From assembly GCA_020024855.1 (NCBI GenBank), contig JAHHTB010000101.1:1-6527 (forward strand): DNA of 6,527 nt, written 5' to 3'. Both the position numbers and the translations under genes were made by a program. The stretch's first letter is position 1. Each line of letters begins with the position of its first letter. Below the pieces are notes generated by a model. The model was not told the DNA's origin and did no database searches. It saw only the letters and a list, made by a program, of their open reading frames with translations. The DNA is from Fusobacterium sp. GTDB taxonomy: Bacteria; Fusobacteriota; Fusobacteriia; Fusobacteriales; Fusobacteriaceae. Positions 1 to 5,673 of this stretch are shown piece by piece.

Positions 1-57
1 ATAAGGTATAGATTTTTACAATATAACTTTAAACATTTATATTTTTTTAAATTTTTA

Positions 58-73
58 TTTTCTATCTAGAAAA
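58..73. promoter_or_regulatory. Perfect inverted repeat, candidate operator upstream of the lyase gene
   Basis: Seen: TTTTCTA (58-64), a 2-base centre TC, then TAGAAAA (67-73), a perfect 7-bp dyad. It lies 7 bases upstream of the proposed -35 box of the lyase promoter. The 2-base centre makes an RNA hairpin unlikely and no T-run follows it, so a terminator reading is weak. A site for a dimeric regulator is the better inference. The regulator is unknown. The arms are mostly A/T, so chance is not excluded. Confidence 0.4.
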
Positions 74-80
74 ATAACCA

Positions 81-108
81 TTTACTTTATTTTTTAAAAA
101 TTTATAAT
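81..108 (+). promoter_or_regulatory. Sigma70-type promoter of the lyase gene
   Basis: A perfect -10 box TATAAT (103-108) is preceded, after 16 bases, by TTTACT (81-86), which matches 4 of 6 bases of the -35 consensus. Transcription would start near 115, leaving a leader of about 30 bases with the ribosome binding site. The surrounding sequence is extremely AT-rich, so near-matches are common. The perfect -10 and its position just ahead of a good ribosome binding site support the call. The rest of 1-80 shows no gene. Confidence 0.55.
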
Positions 109-145
109 ATAGAAAACAGTATTTGAAAATTTAAGGAGAAGAAAT

Positions 146-2047
146 ATGGATATGACAAAAGCAACTCTTTTAGAAACAGCTGATTTAATATGTAATAATA
201 CATTTATATTCAATCATAAATGGGATATGGAAGTATGTAAAACTCCTGTTACATTTGAAAAAGATATTATATGGAACAAAATACCTTTTAAAGATGAAGA
301 ATGGGTATTTATGCTTAATAGACATAAATTTTGGACTTTCTTAGCAAAGGCTTACCATCTTACAAAAGAGAAAAAATATTTAACTGCATTTATTAGCCAG
401 ATAAATTCTTGGATAGATAATGTAGATATAAATAATCCAGATTTTAAAGATTGCTCTAGAACTATTGAAATGGGACTAAGATGTATTAACTGGATAAAAA
501 CTTTAGAAATTTTTGAAAGAGATTATAAATTTGATGACGAATTAAAAAATAAAATTTATTCATCTTTAAAAGGACAGTCAGATATTCTTCTTAATGTATA
601 TGATGATTTTAGAACTTTAAGCAACTGGGGAGTTTTACAAAATTGTGGACTTATTACCTTTGCTTTTTACTATAATTTACTTGATACAGATTATTTCAAA
701 ATTCCTTTAGAAAGACTTGAATATCAATGTAAAATACAAATTCTTCCAGATGGAATTCATTGGGAACAATCTCCTATGTATCAAAATGAAGTGCTTAACT
801 GCCTTATTGAAACAGCAGTACAATTTAAACATCATGAAATGGAAATCCCTACTTTTATAAAAGAAACAATTAAGAAAATAGCTCTTTCAAATTTATTAAT
901 GAAAAAACCAAATCATCATCAACCTATGCAAGGGGATAGTGATGATACTGATTTAAGAGATATTATAACAAGAGCATCTGCTATTCTTGAAGATGGAGAA
1001 TTAAAATTTGGTGGATTTCCTGAAATAGATTTTGAATCTATATGGGAACTTGATAAAAGAAGTATAGAAAATTATAAAAATATAAAGACTATTGCTCCTA
1101 AAAATCCATCAGTTGCCTTAAATCAAAGTGGAAACTATTATCTTCGTAACTCTTTTGATGAAGATGCAAATTATCTTTGGTTTTTCTGTGGACCAATGGG
1201 AAGTGGACATGGACATGCTGAAATACTTCATTTTGATTTAACATATAATGGAGAGAACTTTTTTATAGATTCTGGAAGATATACATATGTAGGGGAAGAC
1301 CCTTTAAGAATACAACTTAAAGATTGTAGTTCTCATAATACAGTTATAATTGATAACAAAAGTTTTACAGAATATTCTGGTTCATGGGGAACTAAAAAAT
1401 CTCCGTTTATATTAAATTCATATTATGATTTTAATGATAAATATGATTATGTTGATGGTGGACATTTAGGATATGTTTCACTTCCTAATTCTGTTATTCC
1501 ATTTAGAAAAATATTCTGGTTAAAACCTGATTTATGGATAGTAACAGATGAATTTACTGCAAATGATAAGCATACATTTAAGCAATTTTTTAATTTTGAC
1601 ACTCATATTGATGTTTCTTTAAATAATGATACTGTTATTTTAAAAGGTGAAAATAAACTTTATATGAAATGGTCAGATGAAATAAAAAAAGAAATAAAAG
1701 ATACTGTTATATCTAAAGAGTATAATAAGATTGAAAAATCTAAAAAGATTGAAACAGAGGGAGAGTTTTCTAATAATCATATATTATTTACAATGATTTC
1801 TCCAAAAGATTTAGAAGTTGAGAAGGTATTAGTAAGAAGAGGGGACTCATCAGAAGTTCCTGAAAATGAGGCAAAGGCTATAAGAATAAAAATTTCTGAA
1901 AATCACGAAGTTATATTCTTTGATGTCTCTCAAGAAACAGTTGCTCAAAAGAAAACATATTTAATTTCAGATATTCTTTTCTATGGAAAAACAGGATATA
2001 TTGAAATAAAAGATGGTATAAAAACTTTCAAAGTTATTAAGTATTAA
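146..2047 (+). CDS. Heparinase II/III-family polysaccharide lyase, leaderless (probably cytoplasmic)
   Basis: The 633-residue protein has the two-part layout of heparinase II/III-family lyases. An alpha-helical toroid-like N-terminal half (about 1-310) carries SNWG (159-162), N166 and HWEQSPMY (205-212). A beta-rich C-terminal half (about 320-633) carries GHGHAE (354-359), a D/G-rich stretch ending DSGRYTY (375-381), and SSHNTVIID (395-403). By family knowledge, the N-terminal Asn, Y212 and a His of the GHGH motif are likely catalytic residues for beta-elimination next to uronic acid. There is no signal peptide, so the likely substrates are imported oligosaccharides of heparin/heparan, hyaluronan or chondroitin; which one cannot be read from sequence. 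The start at 146 is set by AAGGAG (133-138) at 7 bases spacing; the second Met at 152 would sit too far away. It has its own promoter and terminator, so it is the sole or last gene of its unit. Family assignment is firm, substrate is open. Confidence 0.88.
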   Translation: MDMTKATLLETADLICNNTFIFNHKWDMEVCKTPVTFEKDIIWNKIPFKDEEWVFMLNRHKFWTFLAKAYHLTKEKKYLTAFISQINSWIDNVDINNPDFKDCSRTIEMGLRCINWIKTLEIFERDYKFDDELKNKIYSSLKGQSDILLNVYDDFRTLSNWGVLQNCGLITFAFYYNLLDTDYFKIPLERLEYQCKIQILPDGIHWEQSPMYQNEVLNCLIETAVQFKHHEMEIPTFIKETIKKIALSNLLMKKPNHHQPMQGDSDDTDLRDIITRASAILEDGELKFGGFPEIDFESIWELDKRSIENYKNIKTIAPKNPSVALNQSGNYYLRNSFDEDANYLWFFCGPMGSGHGHAEILHFDLTYNGENFFIDSGRYTYVGEDPLRIQLKDCSSHNTVIIDNKSFTEYSGSWGTKKSPFILNSYYDFNDKYDYVDGGHLGYVSLPNSVIPFRKIFWLKPDLWIVTDEFTANDKHTFKQFFNFDTHIDVSLNNDTVILKGENKLYMKWSDEIKKEIKDTVISKEYNKIEKSKKIETEGEFSNNHILFTMISPKDLEVEKVLVRRGDSSEVPENEAKAIRIKISENHEVIFFDVSQETVAQKKTYLISDILFYGKTGYIEIKDGIKTFKVIKY

Positions 2048-2078
2048 AAAAATAAGCCACAAATGTGGCTTATTTTTT
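2047..2078. terminator. Bidirectional intrinsic terminator between convergent genes
   Basis: A perfect 14-bp stem pairs 2047-2060 with 2065-2078 around a 4-base loop (AAAT). The core is TAAGCCAC/GTGGCTTA and the outer part is A6/T6. The T-run on each strand lets it end transcripts from both sides. It begins on the last base of the lyase stop codon, and it contains the stop codon and last codons of the opposing gene. Confidence 0.9.
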
Positions 2079-2639
2079 GTATTTTTCAAGAAATTCTTTT
2101 ATCATAAAATTTATAATTACAGTTTTTTTATATTCTCTATGTTCATCACAAAATATTTCAAATTCTTTAAGTATTCCCTCTTCTATTCTAAAAGTTGCTC
2201 TTTTTACATCATCTTCAGATATTGAAAGCATATCTTTAGAAATATCTAAAATATTTTTTTCTGATGAGTATTTTTGTGTGAATAAATCTAATTTTTCTTT
2301 TAGAGAATTTATTTCATTTATAAGGTCAATATCTGAAAAATTAATATTTTTAATGTCTTCACTTTTTTCTTTTTTTATTTCATTTTTATAAAAATTAGAA
2401 ATATTATTTTTAGAATATCTAATAGGATCTATAATTGAAATATCTCTTTCATTTAATGCTCTGTGAAAAAGTTCCATATCCATCTGTGATTTTATATATC
2501 TAAATAGAGTATCTCTATTTATCTTTTCATCTTTACTTGTATAAAAAGAATTAGCAACAATAAAAATTGCCTCATCTGATGAAATTTGAGTTTCAAAAAG
2601 CTCATTAAACATATCTAAAATTTTATTGATTTTTTTCAT
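2070..2639 (-). CDS. Unrecognised protein with a probable C-terminal ribbon-helix-helix DNA-binding domain
   Basis: I do not recognise this 189-residue protein as a whole. The last 43 residues look like a ribbon-helix-helix (Arc/MetJ/CopG-like) fold: a short strand RATFRI (147-152), helix A about 153-167, a turn with charged residues, then helix B about 171-187. If so, a dimer would bind DNA through the paired strands. The N-terminal part (1-75) is probably helical and of unknown family. The middle (about 75-130) is Lys/Asp/Asn-rich with a possible short coiled coil at 103-125. There is no signal peptide or membrane segment. It is the last gene of the minus operon. Its AGGA site (2647-2650) sits just after the ExoA stop codon, 7 bases before the start, so translational coupling is likely. 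Its stop codon lies inside the terminator stem. It could be a transcription regulator or a DNA-organising protein; no toxin partner is adjacent. Confidence 0.75.
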   Translation of the reverse strand: MKKINKILDMFNELFETQISSDEAIFIVANSFYTSKDEKINRDTLFRYIKSQMDMELFHRALNERDISIIDPIRYSKNNISNFYKNEIKKEKSEDIKNINFSDIDLINEINSLKEKLDLFTQKYSSEKNILDISKDMLSISEDDVKRATFRIEEGILKEFEIFCDEHREYKKTVIINFMIKEFLEKYKK

Positions 2640-2652
2640 ATATCTATCCTAA

Positions 2653-3405
2653 TTATTTAATCACAAGTTCTACTGGACAATGGTCTGAACCAAGAATTTC
2701 TGTGTGAATTTTTGCTGACTCTAATCTATCTTTCATAGAGCCAGAAGTTACAAAGTAGTCTATTCTCCACCCTGCATTTTTCTCTCTAGCTTTAAATCTA
2801 TATGACCACCATGAATAAATATTTTCTTGGTCAGGATAGAAATAACGGAAAGTATCTATGAAACCAGCATTCATAAGTTCAGTAAACTTTCCTCTTTCTT
2901 CATCAGTAAATCCTGCATTTTTTCTATTTGTTTTTGGATTTTTTAAATCTATTTCTTTATGAGCAACATTTAAATCTCCACATACAACTACAGGTTTTGT
3001 TTTTTCAAGATTTTGCATATATTTTCTAAATTCATCTTCCCAAACCATTCTGTAATCAAGTCTTTCAAGTTCAGTTTTAGAATTTGGAGTATATACAGTT
3101 ATAAAATAAAAATCTTCAAATTCTAAAGTTATTACTCTTCCCTCTTTATCATGCTCTTCTATTCCCAATCCATATGATACAGATAAAGGTTCTTTTTTAG
3201 TGAATATTGCAGTTCCAGAATATCCTTTTTTCTCTGCATAATTCCAATATTGATGATACCCATTTAATTCTAATTCAACTTGTCCAGCTTGGACTTTTGT
3301 TTCTTGTAAACAAAAAATATCTGCATCTTCCTTATTAAAGAAATCCATAAATCCTTTTGTAAGACAAGCTCTTATACCATTAACATTCCATGAAATAAAT
3401 TTCAT
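2653..3405 (-). CDS. exoA: Exodeoxyribonuclease III / AP endonuclease (ExoA type)
   Basis: The 250-residue protein is a full-length member of the exonuclease III (xth) family of Mg-dependent endonuclease/exonuclease/phosphatase-fold enzymes. The family cuts DNA 5' of abasic sites in base excision repair and has 3'-5' exonuclease and 3'-phosphatase activity. All hallmark motifs are present: SWNVNGIRA (5-13, N7), LQETK (33-37, metal ligand E35), VYTPNS (104-109, Y105), GDLNVAH (143-149, D144 and N146), YSWWSYR (197-203), WRIDYF (213-218) and SDHCPVE (240-246, catalytic D241-H242). Length and motif wording are closest to the Bacillus ExoA subgroup, not to E. coli XthA. The start is fixed by a strong AGGAGG (3412-3417) 6 bases ahead. 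It is the middle gene of the operon, 22 bases after the HD-HAD gene and 13 bases before the RHH-tailed gene. Confidence 0.96.
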   Translation of the reverse strand: MKFISWNVNGIRACLTKGFMDFFNKEDADIFCLQETKVQAGQVELELNGYHQYWNYAEKKGYSGTAIFTKKEPLSVSYGLGIEEHDKEGRVITLEFEDFYFITVYTPNSKTELERLDYRMVWEDEFRKYMQNLEKTKPVVVCGDLNVAHKEIDLKNPKTNRKNAGFTDEERGKFTELMNAGFIDTFRYFYPDQENIYSWWSYRFKAREKNAGWRIDYFVTSGSMKDRLESAKIHTEILGSDHCPVELVIK

Positions 3406-3427
3406 TATTTTCCTCCTAAAATTATTT

Positions 3428-4819
3428 CTATTTATCTTTTAAAAATTCTTCAAGGTATATACCTACTCCACCCTCTTCGTTTGAAACAGGAGTAACTTGA
3501 GAAATAATATCTTTTACCATCTCCTTTGCATTTTTCATAGCTACAGGATAACCAACTTTTGTTAGCATAGATAAGTCATTTTCATTATCTCCAAAAGCTA
3601 TAACTTCATCAAGGTATATTCCCATATCTTGTGCTATTATTTTAAGGGCATTTCCTTTCGAACATTCTTTACTTACTATATCTATTACATTATCTCCTGA
3701 AAGAAAAATATTAACCTTATCTCCATATTTTTCTTCAACATATTTTCTAAGAATTTTAAATACCTCTTGTTTTCCAAAGAAAACTATTTTCTCAAAATCA
3801 AAAGCTTTTAAATTATCAAGATTTTCATTTGAATGGAAAGTGTATTTACTATCTTTTAATTTAAATTCTGTATAATACTCTGTATCTAATTGAGAATAAC
3901 ACACATCATAATTTGATGTCCCACTATATTTTAATCCTAATTCTGTTCCTTTTTTTAGAATATCAAGACACATCTCTTTATCCATTTTTACTGAATGAAT
4001 AAGTTCTTCCCCTCTAAATATTCTAGCTCCATTAAAACATGAAAAATATTTTATCTCTTTTATATCTTCTAGCAACTCTTTTATACTTGGTAAATCTCTA
4101 CCAGAAGAGGGAACAAAACTAATCCCTTTGTCTATATATTTATTTACAACTTCCTTATTTTTTTCTGGAACTTTTTTTTCTGAGTTTACAAAAGTCCCAT
4201 CAAGATCACTTACTATAAGTTTTATTGGTTTATCATCAATAACAATGCCATTATCTAAATATTCTTTCATATATCCTTGAATATATCCATAGTATACTTC
4301 TGGAATAAAGTTTACTATTGGTCTCATTCTATTCATAAGTTTTGATTTTGTAACCTTAAATTTTCTCCATGTGTGTGCATCAGAAGTTACATTTTGTATA
4401 AATCCTTGAAATCTATCACAAGCATTAGCAAATTTTGCTTCCTTTGTTTCACCTTTTTCAAATTCTAACCAAATTTCCATAAGTTCATCTCTTTGGTCTT
4501 GTGGTAAAATTCCATATATCTCTTTAGATGCCTCTAATTCATTCTTTTCTTTTTCAGCTTGAGAATAGTTACCGTATGCTGGAGTGTCCCCAGCCACAAT
4601 TTCCACTATATCATGAACTAATATCATTTTTATAACTTTTAACATATCTACTTCTTCATGATAGTACTCTTTTAAAAGAACTGCACACATTGCCATATGC
4701 CAACTATGTTCTGCATCTGTTTCTTGTCTTTTTCCATTAAGAACAAGTCCTTGACGAAGTATTCCTTTAATTTTATCTATTTCAAGAATAAATTTTATTT
4801 GCTTTTCTAATCTGTCCAT
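3428..4819 (-). CDS. Fusion of HD-domain (YfbR/HDDC2-like) nucleotidase and Cof-type HAD phosphatase
   Basis: This 463-residue protein joins two complete hydrolases. Residues 1 to about 190 match HD-domain 5'-nucleotidases of the YfbR/HDDC2 group: AEHSWHMA (36-43, H38), VHDIVEI (68-74, H69-D70) and ACDRFQ (133-138, D135) give the H...HD...D metal triad, with GDTPAYG (77-83) also typical. That group releases phosphate from (deoxy)nucleoside monophosphates. Residues about 199-463 are a Cof-type (class IIB) HAD phosphatase: DLDGT (205-209, nucleophile D205), SSGR (238-241), K388 in SKGNAL, and GDNENDLSML (410-419), with a large cap at about 265-380. HAD-IIB enzymes act on sugar phosphates, FMN, pyridoxal phosphate and similar small molecules; the substrate here is unknown. 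The join is in frame with a short linker (about 188-198). No Met lies between 184 and 277, so separate translation of the HAD part is unlikely. An AAGGGGG site (4828-4834) precedes the start. It is the first gene of the minus operon. Confidence 0.92.
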   Translation of the reverse strand: MDRLEKQIKFILEIDKIKGILRQGLVLNGKRQETDAEHSWHMAMCAVLLKEYYHEEVDMLKVIKMILVHDIVEIVAGDTPAYGNYSQAEKEKNELEASKEIYGILPQDQRDELMEIWLEFEKGETKEAKFANACDRFQGFIQNVTSDAHTWRKFKVTKSKLMNRMRPIVNFIPEVYYGYIQGYMKEYLDNGIVIDDKPIKLIVSDLDGTFVNSEKKVPEKNKEVVNKYIDKGISFVPSSGRDLPSIKELLEDIKEIKYFSCFNGARIFRGEELIHSVKMDKEMCLDILKKGTELGLKYSGTSNYDVCYSQLDTEYYTEFKLKDSKYTFHSNENLDNLKAFDFEKIVFFGKQEVFKILRKYVEEKYGDKVNIFLSGDNVIDIVSKECSKGNALKIIAQDMGIYLDEVIAFGDNENDLSMLTKVGYPVAMKNAKEMVKDIISQVTPVSNEEGGVGIYLEEFLKDK

Positions 4820-4847
4820 TAATAATTCCCCCTTGAATTTTTCCGAT

Positions 4848-4877
4848 ATATTATTTTATCATATCCTAAAATAATAT
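4848..4877. promoter_or_regulatory. 11-bp perfect inverted repeat over the minus-operon promoter, candidate operator
   Basis: ATATTATTTTA (4848-4858) and TAAAATAATAT (4867-4877) are exact reverse complements separated by 8 bases. The repeat spans the proposed -10 and spacer of the minus-strand promoter, a usual position for a repressor site. Most of it lies upstream of the predicted transcript start, so a DNA site is likelier than an RNA hairpin. Both arms are pure A/T, which raises the odds of coincidence. Confidence 0.4.
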
Positions 4878-4882
4878 GCCAT
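4853..4882 (-). promoter_or_regulatory. Extended -10 promoter for the HD-HAD/exoA/RHH operon
   Basis: Read on the minus strand, TAAAAT (4858-4853) matches 5 of 6 bases of the -10 consensus. It is preceded by TG plus one base, the extended -10 motif. ATGGCA (4882-4877) matches 4 of 6 bases of the -35 at 18 bases spacing. Transcription would begin near 4846, giving a leader of about 27 bases that contains the AAGGGGG ribosome binding site. No other start signal is evident for the two downstream genes, so this probably serves all three. Confidence 0.5.
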
Positions 4883-4906
4883 ATACATATATTAACTTTA
4901 TTTTAT

Positions 4907-4935
4907 TTGATACTTTTTAATTTATAGTGTATACT
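4907..4935 (+). promoter_or_regulatory. Sigma70-type promoter of the GntR regulator
   Basis: TTGATA (4907-4912) and TATACT (4930-4935) each match 5 of 6 consensus bases and are separated by the optimal 17 bases. Transcription would start near 4942, leaving a short leader with AAAAGGAGA (4952-4960) before the start codon. This is the best-formed promoter in the window by spacing and match. Confidence 0.65.
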
Positions 4936-4939
4936 TTAT
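4924..4939. promoter_or_regulatory. Candidate GntR autoregulatory operator on the -10 box
   Basis: The imperfect palindrome ATAGTGTATACTTTAT is centred at 4931/4932, with a perfect GTATAC core (4929-4934) and matching ATA/TAT outer arms. FadR-type GntR proteins usually bind short GT...AC dyads, and this one sits directly on the -10 box of the regulator's own promoter. Binding here would block polymerase, giving negative autoregulation. The dyad is seen; its recognition by this protein is inferred. Confidence 0.45.
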
Positions 4940-4970
4940 TATAGAATACAAAAAAGGAGATAAATTTTTT

Positions 4971-5606
4971 ATGGGTAATTATGTGAACCTTAAAGAAAAG
5001 GCTTATGACCTTATTAAAAATAAAATAATTAATCTTGAATTTAGTCCTGGAGATTATCTTGAAGAAAAAAAACTTAGTGAACTTCTTAACGTCAGTAGAA
5101 CACCTATAAGAGAGGCTCTTGCACGTCTTGAAGCAGAACTATGGGTAACAAATCTTCCTCGTAAAGGAATTTTTGTAACAAGAGTTGACGAAAATATGTT
5201 AAATAATATTTTTGAAGCAAGAAAATGTTTTGAGCCTACTATTTTAGAAATGGCTTTTAATAATCTTTCTAAGATTAAACTTAATATATTTAGAGAAAGA
5301 TTTGTAATATATGAAACTTTATCTCAAGAAGAAAAAGATAAACTTGATAATGATTTTCATCTTTATATTTTGAACTCTGTTGATAATTTTTTTGTTCAAT
5401 CTATGATGGTTACTACCTTTGAGCATGTAGTAAGAGTGAGAAAACTTTCTTTTGATAAAAAATTAAAAACAAGAATAAGTGAATCAAACAATGAACATAT
5501 AAAAGTTATTGATCTTATTCTTACAGGAAAAAAAGATGAAGCTGTTGAAGCATTTAGAAAGCATATTGAAAAATCTTATATTTATTATCTTGGATTATTA
5601 TTTTAA
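4971..5606 (+). CDS. GntR-family transcription regulator, FadR subfamily with FCD domain
   Basis: The 211-residue protein has an N-terminal GntR winged helix (about 6-71). Its recognition segment VSRTPIREALARLEAE (41-56) is followed by a wing ending RKGIFVT (64-70). A helical FCD effector domain follows (about 76-206). The four expected FCD metal ligands can be read: D126 and H130 (D-x3-H), H176 (in NEHIK) and H198 (in RKHIEK). The 22-residue gap between the last two His fits the family, so the site should bind a divalent metal and probably a carboxylate or sugar-acid ligand. FCD regulators often control hexuronate, sugar-acid or organic-acid catabolism. A link to the uronate-releasing lyase at 146-2047 is possible but unproven, since three unrelated genes lie between. 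GGAG (4956-4959) lies 11 bases from the ATG, slightly long but the only good choice. It is divergent from the minus operon and ends in its own terminator. Confidence 0.93.
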   Translation: MGNYVNLKEKAYDLIKNKIINLEFSPGDYLEEKKLSELLNVSRTPIREALARLEAELWVTNLPRKGIFVTRVDENMLNNIFEARKCFEPTILEMAFNNLSKIKLNIFRERFVIYETLSQEEKDKLDNDFHLYILNSVDNFFVQSMMVTTFEHVVRVRKLSFDKKLKTRISESNNEHIKVIDLILTGKKDEAVEAFRKHIEKSYIYYLGLLF

Positions 5607-5609
5607 AAT

Positions 5610-5655
5610 AAAAAGTAACTACTAATATTTATCTAAATTAAGTAGTTACTTTTTT
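5610..5655. terminator. Bidirectional intrinsic terminator between the GntR and Bax-like genes
   Basis: The arms AAAAAGTAACTACT (5610-5623) and AGTAGTTACTTTTT (5641-5654) pair perfectly over 14 bp. They flank a 17-base loop in which ATTT/AAAT (5627-5630 and 5635-5638) can form a small inner stem. A T-run follows on each strand. It starts 4 bases after the GntR stop codon and lies 18 bases past the Bax-like stop codon, so it can serve both convergent genes. Confidence 0.85.
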
Positions 5656-5673
5656 ATTGGAAAGATTTTTTAA

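Noticed and set aside
152..154. Second in-frame Met as alternative start of the lyase
   Set aside because: AAGGAG at 133-138 is 7 bases from the ATG at 146, the better spacing; the second ATG would be 13 bases away.
2065..2391. A 108-codon open frame on the plus strand
   Set aside because: It lies wholly inside the opposite-strand RHH-tailed gene, begins inside the terminator stem, has no ribosome binding site, and its Ser/Phe/Ile-rich translation is what an antisense frame of Lys/Glu-rich coding sequence gives.
2070..2639. RHH-tailed gene as antitoxin of a toxin-antitoxin pair
   Set aside because: The neighbours are ExoA and a convergent lyase; no small toxin gene is adjacent, and the protein is long for an RHH antitoxin.
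3428..4230. HAD part of the fusion as a separately translated gene
   Set aside because: There is no Met or clear ribosome binding site near the domain join (residues 185-205); the first downstream Met (277) falls after HAD motifs I and II.
2070..4819. Three-gene minus operon as a phage-defence system based on nucleotide depletion
   Set aside because: The HD part resembles housekeeping YfbR/HDDC2 nucleotidases, ExoA is a standard repair enzyme, and there is no sensor, toxin or mobile-element context.
4874..4890. Short repeat ATATG...CATAT as another operator
   Set aside because: Only 5 bp per arm in pure AT-rich context and it overlaps the longer 11-bp repeat; not distinguishable from chance.
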